A stretch of DNA of 8,547 nucleotides from an uncultured Eubacteriales bacterium (GCA_900549545.1 URPA01000071.1:1-8547); one strand, 5' to 3'. Shown: positions 1 to 5,650, counted from the stretch's first letter. The notes: a model not told the origin generated them from the letters alone. Numbers and translations are program-made.

Positions 1-394
1 CGGCCCCATGATGGGCATGGCCCAGTACACCGCCGACATCCCCGTGGGCAAGGGCACCGGCGCCATGCTGGCCTTCTGCGCTGACGAGGAGAAGACCGTG
101 GAGAATCCCCAGTGCATCCGCTGCGGCAAGTGCGTTGCTGCCTGCCCCATGCACCTGGAGCCCCTGTTCATGTACCAGTACGCCTCCAAGGGCATGGTGG
201 AGGAGCTGGAGGCTGCCCACATCATGGACTGCATGGAGTGCGGCGCCTGCGCGTATATCTGCCCGGCCCGTGTGCACCTGACGCACATGTTCAAGACCGG
301 CAAGCAGCTGGTCAAGAACAAGGCTGCCGCCGATAAGGCTGCTGCCGAGGCCAAGAAGGCTGCTGAAGAGAAGAAGGAGGCTGTCAACAAATGA
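1..394 (+). CDS. rnfC: RnfC, electron transport complex subunit C (3' end only)
   Basis: This is the C-terminal part of RnfC, the cytoplasmic subunit that exchanges electrons with NAD(H) in the Rnf complex. The 5' end lies outside the window; the frame is open from base 2. Two complete ferredoxin-like 4Fe-4S motifs are visible: CIRCGKCVAACP (113-148) and CMECGACAYICP (230-271), each with all four cysteines. The preceding stretch, GPMMGMAQ followed by PVGKGTGAML, matches the conserved RnfC segment before the clusters. After the second cluster the protein ends in an Ala/Lys/Glu-rich tail of about 25 residues, probably helical. The stop overlaps the rnfD start (ATGA, 391-394), so the two are translationally coupled. 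Codon use is strongly biased (nearly all TTC for Phe and TAC for Tyr), as expected of a highly expressed gene. The family assignment is secure. NADH binding cannot be checked here because that domain is upstream. Confidence 0.95.
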   Translation, partial: GPMMGMAQYTADIPVGKGTGAMLAFCADEEKTVENPQCIRCGKCVAACPMHLEPLFMYQYASKGMVEELEAAHIMDCMECGACAYICPARVHLTHMFKTGKQLVKNKAAADKAAAEAKKAAEEKKEAVNK

Positions 395-1329
395 CGGATT
401 ACAAGAACTTGAAACTCATTGCCACTTCTTCCCCCCACATCCGTGCCGCGGAGAATACCCGCTCCATCATGCTGGATGTGATCGTGGCCATGCTTCCCGC
501 CCTGGCCTGGGCCGTGTGGATGTTCGGCTTCAAGGCCCTGACCCTGACCGCCGTGTCCGTGGCCGCCTGCATGTTCTGGGAGTGGCTGTACCGCAACCTC
601 ATGCATAAGCCCCAGTCCGTGGGCGATCTTTCCGCCGTGGTCACCGGTATGCTGCTGGCCTTCGTCAGCCCCGTGACCACCCCCTACTGGATGATCATCA
701 TCGGCGCGTTCTTCGCCATCGTTGTGGTCAAGTGCCTCTTCGGCGGCCTGGGCCATAACTTCGCAAACCCCGCCATCACCGGGCGCGTGTTCATGCTGCT
801 GTGCTTCTCCTCCGTCGCGGGCGGCGCAATGCCCCGCATGCTGGAGCTTCAGACCAGCGCAACGCCCCTCGAGCTGCTGCCCGCGGGGACGGTTGATCTG
901 CCGTCGCTGCTGGATATGTTCCTCGGCCTTCGCGGCGGCGCCGTGGGTGAGGGCTGCATCATTGCCCTGCTTATCGGCTATGTGTATCTGGTCGCAAGAG
1001 GCGTTATAAAATGGTATGTGCCCGCCGCGTTTGTGGGCGTGGTTTTCGTGTGCTTCGCCGTCGCGACAGGGGACCTTGTCCTGGCCCTGTATGAGATCAT
1101 GGCGGGCGGCGTGTTCATCGGCGCTATCTTCATGGCGACCGACTATGTCACCACCCCGATAACCAACCTCGGCAAGATCGTGTTTGCCGTGGGCTGCGGC
1201 CTGATAACATTTATCATCCGTTATTTCTGCGCGTACCCGGAGGGCGTGTCCTTCTCGATACTGGCGATGAACATTCTCACGCCGATGATCGAGCGCTTTA
1301 CTGCCCGCAAGCCCTTGGGAGGTGGTTGA
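391..1329 (+). CDS. rnfD: RnfD, membrane subunit with covalent FMN
   Basis: RnfD is a polytopic membrane subunit of Rnf that carries covalently bound FMN near the outer face and passes electrons between RnfG and RnfC. The protein is 312 residues, normal for the family, with about nine or ten hydrophobic segments. Family signatures are the N-terminal SPH motif, GDLSAVVTGMLLAF (about 77-90), LFGGLGHNFANPAITGR (116-132) and ATDYVTTP (249-256). The flavinylation motif is TSATPL, so Thr158 is the predicted FMN attachment residue; it would need an ApbE flavin transferase, which is not in this window. The start is the ATG overlapping the rnfC stop, preceded by AAGGAGG at 374-380. The stop lies one base before the rnfG start. 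Codon use changes within the gene at about position 860: ATA, TAT and TTT codons appear only afterwards. The assignment is confident. Confidence 0.95.
   Translation: MTDYKNLKLIATSSPHIRAAENTRSIMLDVIVAMLPALAWAVWMFGFKALTLTAVSVAACMFWEWLYRNLMHKPQSVGDLSAVVTGMLLAFVSPVTTPYWMIIIGAFFAIVVVKCLFGGLGHNFANPAITGRVFMLLCFSSVAGGAMPRMLELQTSATPLELLPAGTVDLPSLLDMFLGLRGGAVGEGCIIALLIGYVYLVARGVIKWYVPAAFVGVVFVCFAVATGDLVLALYEIMAGGVFIGAIFMATDYVTTPITNLGKIVFAVGCGLITFIIRYFCAYPEGVSFSILAMNILTPMIERFTARKPLGGG
1317..1323 (+). promoter_or_regulatory. Ribosome binding site fixing the rnfG start
   Basis: GGGAGGT lies seven bases before the ATG at 1331. An in-frame GTG at 1322 would overlap this site, so the ATG at 1331 is preferred and gives MTRNEKLK before the membrane helix. 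Confidence 0.75.
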
Positions 1330-1330
1330 T

Positions 1331-2647
1331 ATGACAAGAAACGAGAAACTCAAATCCGCTCTGGTCATGGTGCTTGTGTTCGCGGTGTTCGCCCTCGCGC
1401 TGACGGGGATGAACATCGGCCTTGCCCCGGCCATTGAGCGCAGCGCGGCAGCCGGGGAGCTTGCCCCGCTCTACGCTGTCATGCCCGAAGCCTCCGGCTT
1501 TGAGGCACTTTACACCGCGGCAGACCCCGCCGCCTCCACTTTGACCGGCGTGTCCGACAAGGTTCAGGGCGTGTACGCCGAGACAAGCGGCGCGGGCTAT
1601 GTGCTGCTGCTCTCGACCTCCGAGGGCTACACCAAGGAGCCGATAGGCATCACCCTTGCCGTTGATGGCGAGGGTAAGATCTCCGGCGTGGAGATAAGCG
1701 CCTATCCCGAGACAAAAGACCTCGGAGCGGGCTATATGGACGGCTATCTGGGTCAGGATTCCACCCTCGCGGCTGTGAGCCTTGTCTCCGGCGCGACTTA
1801 CAGCTCCTCCGCCATTCGCGGGGCTATCGAGGCCGGCTTTGCCGCCCTTATTGACAATGAGCTGGTCGGCGCTGGCGTCAAGGGAGACGCGCAGCTGCTT
1901 GAGGAGCTTATGCCTGTGGCCTTCTCCGGCATGGCAAACAGCGCCGGTATCGCCCAGTATGAGGAGCAGGATATCTCCGCCGCGGGCTATACCTACATCC
2001 AGAAGAGCATGAAGGCCCTGACCGGCACCGCCATGGCATACATCGTCAAGGACGGCGAGAGCAGCTATCTTGCGCTGTGCAACTGCGCGGGCGGCTGCAA
2101 GGTCGTGGATGTTGAGGGTAACGACGTGACCGCCGACGTCCCCGCCATCGTTGACGAGGCGAAGGCCGATGCCGCGAAGAACATCCAGCCCAACATGGAG
2201 GGCGATTTAAAGACGCTCGCGAGAATGGTCGGCGACGAGGAAAATACGGCCCTGATCACCGCTCTGCCGATGGATAATATCTTCAGCAGCATCACAGGTG
2301 TTTACAGCATTACCACCGGCGAGGGCGCACAGCTCTATGGCTTTGTGTCCACCGCGTTTGGTTACAGCAACATGCCCTTTGTGACCTACTATATCCTCGA
2401 TGAAAACGGCGCCATCACCGCTATGGACGCGGATGAGCTGATCCTCATCGCGGAATACTTCACGGACTATCAGCTTGATGAACCCTCCTATAAGGCGGGC
2501 TTTGCCGGGCTCACGGCGGACAGCTTTACCGGCGATCAGGCCCTCATCAGCGGCGCGACCGTCAGCTCTGATGCCGTCAAGACCGCTGTGAATGATGTCT
2601 TTGCCGCATTTGGCCAGATCATGGAGAACGGAGGCGTGGAAGCATGA
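1331..2647 (+). CDS. rnfG: RnfG-like protein with two FMN-binding domains
   Basis: RnfG is the extracytoplasmic subunit of Rnf, anchored by one N-terminal helix and carrying FMN covalently on threonine. This protein has 438 residues, about twice the usual length of roughly 200. Residues 1-8 are basic, and a single membrane segment follows at about 9-30. The first FMN-binding domain (about 75-175) contains the typical GITLAVDGEGKISGVEI stretch, ETKDLGAGY and the attachment motif VSGATYSS, with Thr156 as acceptor. A linker region of about 120 residues contains an unusual CNCAGGC cluster (Cys250, Cys252, Cys256). A second, more divergent FMN-binding domain (about 310-430) has GAITAMDADEL and the motif ISGATVSSDAV, with Thr410 as acceptor. 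Both motifs fit flavinylation by ApbE. The gene sits between rnfD and rnfE in the normal order and overlaps rnfE by ATGA. The duplication is read directly; use of both flavins is inference. Confidence 0.9.
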   Translation: MTRNEKLKSALVMVLVFAVFALALTGMNIGLAPAIERSAAAGELAPLYAVMPEASGFEALYTAADPAASTLTGVSDKVQGVYAETSGAGYVLLLSTSEGYTKEPIGITLAVDGEGKISGVEISAYPETKDLGAGYMDGYLGQDSTLAAVSLVSGATYSSSAIRGAIEAGFAALIDNELVGAGVKGDAQLLEELMPVAFSGMANSAGIAQYEEQDISAAGYTYIQKSMKALTGTAMAYIVKDGESSYLALCNCAGGCKVVDVEGNDVTADVPAIVDEAKADAAKNIQPNMEGDLKTLARMVGDEENTALITALPMDNIFSSITGVYSITTGEGAQLYGFVSTAFGYSNMPFVTYYILDENGAITAMDADELILIAEYFTDYQLDEPSYKAGFAGLTADSFTGDQALISGATVSSDAVKTAVNDVFAAFGQIMENGGVEA

Positions 2648-3288
2648 AGGAAAATAAATTGACCGCGCTTATCGCGGAAGATCCCGTTTTTGCCCTGTTT
2701 CTGGGCGCCTGCCCCGCCATCGCCGCGACGAAGGACATCAAGTCCGCGCTGGGTATGAGCGCTGCGGTGCTCGCGGTGCTGCTTATCTCCACCGTGGTGC
2801 TGGGGCTTATCAAAAAGCTCGTCCCCGCCAGGGCGAGAACTCCGGTGACGGTGCTTGTCACCGCGGGATGCGCCGCTGCCGTGCAGCTTCTGATGCAGGC
2901 CTTCCTGCCCAGCGCTTACCAGCTGCTGGGTGTGTATGTGGCGGTGCTGGCGGTTAATCTGCTGGTGTTCTGCGTCGGCGAGCGCGCCGGGAGCAGACCT
3001 TTCGGGGCTGCACTTCTGGACGCGCTGCTGACAGGCCTTGGCTTTGCGGCCGCCGCGCTTGTGACCGCCGCCATAAGAGAGCTTTTTGGCGCGGGCAGCT
3101 TTGCCGGCTTGACAGTGCCGTTTTTCGAGACTTATAATATGCCCATACTCCGTCAGGCCACCGGCGGCATCGCGGTGTTCGCGATAGTGCTGGCGGTTGT
3201 CAACGGAATCTGCCGCAAAAAGGCCGATGTCGGCGGCTTTACCGCCGAGGCCGCGGGCTTTGCGGACAACGGAAAGGAGGCCGAGTAA
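2644..3288 (+). CDS. rnfE: RnfE, membrane subunit, one cluster cysteine altered
   Basis: RnfE pairs with RnfA in the membrane, and in known Rnf/Nqr complexes the pair holds a [2Fe-2S] cluster with two cysteines from each. This 214-residue protein has the family pattern: DPVFALFLGACPAIAAT at 13-29, the LGVYVAVLAVN helix, LLDALLTGLGF and IRELFG. The first cysteine (Cys23 in LGACP) is present. At the second site, where the family has NC followed four residues later by G and seven residues later by E (as in TNCIVVGRAE), this protein has Asn105-Leu106 and a cysteine at 110. The expected ligand is therefore missing or moved one helical turn. The start is the ATG overlapping the rnfG stop, with CGGAGG at 2629-2634. 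The C-terminal tail after about residue 195 is polar and short. The family call is secure; function as a cluster ligand is doubtful. Confidence 0.9.
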   Translation: MKENKLTALIAEDPVFALFLGACPAIAATKDIKSALGMSAAVLAVLLISTVVLGLIKKLVPARARTPVTVLVTAGCAAAVQLLMQAFLPSAYQLLGVYVAVLAVNLLVFCVGERAGSRPFGAALLDALLTGLGFAAAALVTAAIRELFGAGSFAGLTVPFFETYNMPILRQATGGIAVFAIVLAVVNGICRKKADVGGFTAEAAGFADNGKEAE

Positions 3289-3291
3289 GCC

Positions 3292-3855
3292 ATGACATTC
3301 GGAGCTTTGCTTCTTACGATGGTCGCCGGCGTTTTCGCCAGCAACTTCGCCCTTGAGCAGTTTCTGGGGCTGACCCCCTTCCTCGGCTTCAGCGGCAAAA
3401 ACGCCAAGAGCTTTACCATGGGCCTGTGCGTCACGGCTGTCATGCTGCTGACAACGGCCTGCGCCTGGGTGCTGGAGAGCTTTGTGCTTGCCCCGCTCGC
3501 GCTGGGCTATCTGCGCGTGCCCGTGTTCGCGGCGCTGGTGCTGTGCTTTGCGTATCTGCTCGGCTGGATTTTTAAGAAGGCCGGGAAGGACGGCCTTGGC
3601 AGGTATTTTCCGCTGGTCGCGCTCAACAGCGCGGTTCTGGGCGTGGCGGTCATCACCGTCACAGCGGGCTGCGGCATTGCTGAGGCGCTGTTCACCGCGC
3701 TCGGTGCTGGTCTCGGCTTTGCGCTGATGATGCCCGTTATGCAGGGCGTCATCGGCAGAATAGATGTAAAGCATGTGCCCAAGGCCTTCCAGGGCCTGCC
3801 GGTATACCTGCTGGCCGCGTCTATAATTTCTATGGTATTGGTCGCGTTTAAATGA
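3292..3855 (+). CDS. rnfA: RnfA, membrane subunit lacking both cluster cysteines
   Basis: RnfA is the partner of RnfE and has the same fold in inverted topology. The 187-residue length is normal. The pattern FLGLTPFLGFS (24-34) aligns with the family FLGxCPFLGVS, and RYFPLVALNSAVLGVA (104-119) aligns with YLPLITTNCAVLGVA. In both cases the invariant cysteine is replaced: Thr28 and Ser113. Other family landmarks are kept, such as MGLCVTAVM, YLRVPVF, GAGLGFALMM and HVPKAFQGLP, so this is a genuine homologue and not a misread frame. The IRERLE stretch usual before the VPK motif is here VIGRIDV. Cysteines exist elsewhere (46, 57, 84, 127) but not at ligand positions. AAGGAGG at 3274-3280 precedes the ATG by 11 bases. 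The stop overlaps the next gene by ATGA. Homology is confident; loss of the intramembrane iron-sulfur cluster is inference from the substitutions. Confidence 0.9.
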   Translation: MTFGALLLTMVAGVFASNFALEQFLGLTPFLGFSGKNAKSFTMGLCVTAVMLLTTACAWVLESFVLAPLALGYLRVPVFAALVLCFAYLLGWIFKKAGKDGLGRYFPLVALNSAVLGVAVITVTAGCGIAEALFTALGAGLGFALMMPVMQGVIGRIDVKHVPKAFQGLPVYLLAASIISMVLVAFK

Positions 3856-4232
3856 GAGAGCGTTTTGCCGGAAAAAAGCATATTGCTGATTTGTGCCTTA
3901 TCCTTGGCCTGCTGCTCATAGCGGGGCTTTTGTACCTGCTGCTCACCGCCGGAGGAAGCTCCGGCGCGTGGGCGGTGGTGCGGGTAAACGGGGAGGAGGT
4001 AGCCCGGTATTCCCTCGCGGAGGACGGGGAATATCCCCTCAACGGCGGCACAAACACCCTTGTCATTCAAAACGGGGAGGCCTGGCTCTGCGATGCCAAC
4101 TGCCCGGACAAGCTCTGCGTGAAGCAGGGCAAGATAAAATACGATAACCAGTGCATCACCTGCCTGCCGAATCGGCTGACCGTGACCCTTGAGGGCGCGG
4201 AGGAGGGCGATGTTGACCTGGTCGTGGGGTGA
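3852..4232 (+). CDS. Membrane-anchored NusG domain II protein
   Basis: This 126-residue protein has an N-terminal membrane helix (about 12-32) after a basic start, then one extracytoplasmic domain of the NusG-domain-II family. The diagnostic stretch is ANCPDKLCVKQGKI (82-95) followed by ITCLPNRLTVTLEG (102-115), with the three family cysteines at 84, 89 and 104. Two further cysteines, 80 and 101, flank these. Despite the family name there is no transcription-factor NGN or KOW module, and the protein is not a NusG elongation factor. The biochemical role is unsettled; such genes often sit beside Gx-transporter genes and flavinylated redox proteins. It occupies the position where rnfB normally follows rnfA. 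The start codon overlaps the rnfA stop, and I see no Shine-Dalgarno sequence before it, so translation probably depends on coupling to rnfA. From memory and unchecked, the Listeria EetA protein may be of this type. Confidence 0.85.
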   Translation: MRERFAGKKHIADLCLILGLLLIAGLLYLLLTAGGSSGAWAVVRVNGEEVARYSLAEDGEYPLNGGTNTLVIQNGEAWLCDANCPDKLCVKQGKIKYDNQCITCLPNRLTVTLEGAEEGDVDLVVG

Positions 4233-4236
4233 GAGC

Positions 4237-4728
4237 ATGAAAACCGGCAAATTGACCGTGCTTGCGCTGGTGACGGCGCTGGCGATGGTGTTATCGTTCA
4301 TAGAGAGCCAGATCCCCGCGTTTGTGGCCGTGCCCGGCGTGAAGGTCGGTCTTGCCAATATCGCGGTGGTCTTCGCGCTGTATAAGCTCGGCTGGAAGGC
4401 GGCGGGGGCGGTGTCCCTCGTGCGCGTGTTCACGGTGTCGGTGCTCTTTGGCTCGGTAATGAGCCTGTTTTACAGCGCCGCCGGTGCCGTGCTGAGCCTT
4501 ATAGGCATGATACTGCTTAAAAAAACGGAGCGCTTTTCCTGCGTGGCGGTGAGCGTGGCGGGCGGTGTGCTGCACAATGTGGGGCAGATTGCCATGGCCT
4601 GCATCCTGCTCGAGACCAATATCATAAAATACTATCTCCCCATTCTCATCATCACCGGTACGATCGCCGGTATAGTTGTCGGCGCCGCCGGGGGAGAACT
4701 GGTGAAAAGAGTCAAAATCAAGGAATGA
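4237..4728 (+). CDS. Gx transporter family membrane protein (heptaprenyl diphosphate synthase component I family)
   Basis: This is an integral membrane protein of 163 residues with about five hydrophobic segments. It is recognised by ESQIP (23-27), PGVKVGLANI (33-42), the SLFYSAAGAVLS segment and HNVGQIAMA (113-121), all typical of the family named Gx transporter or heptaprenyl diphosphate synthase component I. The second name is historical: no prenyl-synthase aspartate-rich motif is present, so enzymatic activity is not supported. Known neighbours in Bacillota are NusG-domain-II proteins and flavin-dependent electron-transfer genes, which suggests a joint membrane redox or transport role. 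The ATG at 4237 lies four bases after the previous stop, with a weak GGGGTGA at 4226-4232. Upstream in-frame starts would extend into the preceding gene and precede a natural MKTGKLTVLAL membrane start. It is the last gene of the operon. Confidence 0.85.
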   Translation: MKTGKLTVLALVTALAMVLSFIESQIPAFVAVPGVKVGLANIAVVFALYKLGWKAAGAVSLVRVFTVSVLFGSVMSLFYSAAGAVLSLIGMILLKKTERFSCVAVSVAGGVLHNVGQIAMACILLETNIIKYYLPILIITGTIAGIVVGAAGGELVKRVKIKE

Positions 4729-4758
4729 AAAAGTTCCCGGCTGCCGCCGGGAACTTTT
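4729..4758 (+). terminator. Terminator hairpin closing the rnf operon
   Basis: AAAAGTTCCCGGC (4729-4741) and GCCGGGAACTTTT (4746-4758) form a perfect 13-bp stem with a TGCC loop, starting immediately after the last stop codon. The A-run and T-run at its ends mean it could work in both directions. It argues that the operon ends here and that no rnfB follows. Confidence 0.85.
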
Positions 4759-4786
4759 AGTTTGGCAAAGAGGAAGTTGACTGACT

Positions 4787-5045
4787 ATTTGCAGCGCCCC
4801 TTGCCTCCCCTTGTCGTGACAAGGCTGCGCCCGCAGGCGCGTTTCGGAGCGCAACCGACGCTGTGCGGCGGCTCTTAGCGCGGAGATGAGGTGGCTTGAC
4901 GCGAAGCGGCAAGACGGAGAGGATATCTCCTGCTCGGCATGGACTTGCGCCGGGTGCGAATTTCGCGCTTCGCGCATACCCTCTCAGTCTCGCTTACGCT
5001 CGCCAGCTCTCCCAAAGGGCGAGCCAAGGGATTGGTGCAAAATTT
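4787..5045. repeat. Inverted-pair palindromic repeat, copy 1
   Basis: The outer ends are ATTTGC (4787) and GGTGCAAAATTT (ending 5045), which are inverted relatives of each other. The left unit contains CTTGCCTCCCC, then about 85 bases of GC-rich insert with small hairpins (CCTTGTC/GACAAGG; GCGCC/GGCGC), then GAGGTGGCTTG with a weak CTTG/CAAG stem. The right unit (about 4979-5030) is the same repeat in the opposite direction, ending CGAGCCAAGG; its second hairpin has decayed. The 29 bases at 4905-4933 match 8305-8333 at 28 positions, linking this copy to the one downstream of the lipoprotein gene. Short open frames across it look fortuitous. A non-autonomous mobile element is possible, but no target-site duplication was established. 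Confidence 0.7.
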
Positions 5046-5052
5046 ACGGCTG

Positions 5053-5231
5053 TTGCACTCTTTTTTGGCTCCCTTGTGTAAAGGGAGCTGGCACGGCGCA
5101 GCCGTGACTGAGGGATTGTAAATGTGCGATATTATGAGCAGTAAAGCTAATTTCAGCGTAGGTAACGACCCTTCAGTCAGCTTCGCTGACAGCTCCCCTT
5201 ACGCAGGGGAGCCTTCGGATTGTGCAAATTT
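5053..5231. repeat. Inverted-pair palindromic repeat, copy 2
   Basis: This is the cleanest copy. The left unit has stem one GCTCCCTT/AAGGGAGC (from 5069) and stem two CACGGC/GCCGTG (5092-5097, 5101-5106), then TGACTGAGGG. The right unit is the reverse complement form: CCCTTCAG, stem two GTCAGC/GCTGAC (5176-5181, 5185-5190) and stem one GCTCCCCT/AGGGGAGC (5192-5199, 5205-5212). The ends are TTGCACTC (5053) and GTGCAAATTT (ending 5231). About 45 AT-rich bases separate the units. Confidence 0.75.
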
Positions 5232-5245
5232 AGGAGAAAGCGCTG

Positions 5246-5450
5246 AATTTGCACCGCACTAACCTTGCTTCCCCCTTTGGGGGGAAGTGTCAAGACGCGA
5301 AGCGGCTTGACAATAGGGGGATCGTCTTGCAGCGGGGTTGTATAGACGAAAAAATTTTCTAACCTACTGCACAGCAAGACATCCCCTCCTTCAGTCACGG
5401 CTTGCGCCGTGCCAGCTCCCCCTCAAGGGGGCACCAAGATTGGTGCGGCG
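5246..5450. repeat. Inverted-pair palindromic repeat, copy 3
   Basis: It begins AATTTGCACCGCAC and ends ATTGGTGCGGCG. The left unit has CTTCCCCC/GGGGGGAAG (5268-5287) and TGTCAAG/CTTGACA (5288-5294, 5306-5312). The right unit has CACGGC/GCCGTG (5396-5401, 5406-5411) and a C-run/G-run stem (about 5415-5431). Inside these, GGGGATCGTCTTGC (about 5317-5330) and GCAAGACATCCCC (about 5374-5386) continue the inverted arms, so the whole block is a long imperfect palindrome around an AT-rich centre. Confidence 0.7.
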
Positions 5451-5476
5451 CTTGTTTTAACGCTTATGTCAAAAAA

Positions 5477-5546
5477 CGCGCCGCACTAACTTGCTTCCCC
5501 CTGCGGGCGCAGCCAGAGGGAGAGCCAAGGGGACAGCGCAAAATTT
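5477..5546. repeat. Short solo copy of the same repeat family
   Basis: CGCGCCGCACTAACTTGCTT at the left and GAGAGCCAAGGGGACAGCGC followed by AAAATTT at the right are the same outer ends as in the larger copies. Only one central hairpin region (CCCCCTGCGGGCGCAGCCAGAGGG) lies between them. It looks like an internally deleted element or the minimal unit. Confidence 0.6.
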
Positions 5547-5598
5547 CATCAAAATTTTTTCAAAAAAATTCCAAACTATACAAAAACGATACATAAAA

Positions 5599-5630
5599 TT
5601 GACCGAAAGTATACAACCGCGTGCTATCAT
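5599..5630 (+). promoter_or_regulatory. Possible promoter of the lipoprotein gene
   Basis: TTGACC (5599-5604) and TATCAT (5625-5630) with an extended TG one base before the latter resemble a housekeeping promoter, but the 20-base spacer is longer than the optimum of 17. The surrounding 5540-5650 stretch is markedly AT-rich compared with both sides. A different pairing in this stretch is possible. Confidence 0.4.
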
Positions 5631-5650
5631 GTGCACAACAAGAAAATTTT

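Noticed and set aside
2536..3774. 412-codon open frame on the minus strand opposite rnfE and rnfA
   Set aside because: It is rich in His, Arg, Gln and Gly without any recognisable motif, and lies opposite two conserved genes. It is a product of high GC at third positions.
2644..3855. Na+-translocating NADH:quinone reductase subunits NqrD and NqrE
   Set aside because: These are close relatives, but the order C-D-G-E-A, the RnfC ferredoxin motifs and the absence of NqrF point to Rnf.
3852..4232. Transcription elongation factor NusG
   Set aside because: It has a membrane helix and only domain II; the RNA-polymerase-binding NGN and KOW modules are absent.
3507..4433. 308-codon open frame on the minus strand
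   Set aside because: It crosses rnfA, the NusG-II gene and part of the Gx gene, all well supported on the plus strand, and its translation shows no family pattern.
4237..4728. Active heptaprenyl diphosphate synthase
   Set aside because: Only the family name suggests this; no aspartate-rich prenyl-transferase motif is present and the protein is wholly membrane-embedded.
4886..5121. Short open frames in three overlapping plus-strand frames
   Set aside because: All fall on palindromic repeat copies, with no ribosome sites and no conserved protein pattern.
4787..5546. CRISPR array
   Set aside because: The repeats are inverted pairs of variable spacing and sequence, not direct repeats of constant length with unique spacers; no cas gene is present.
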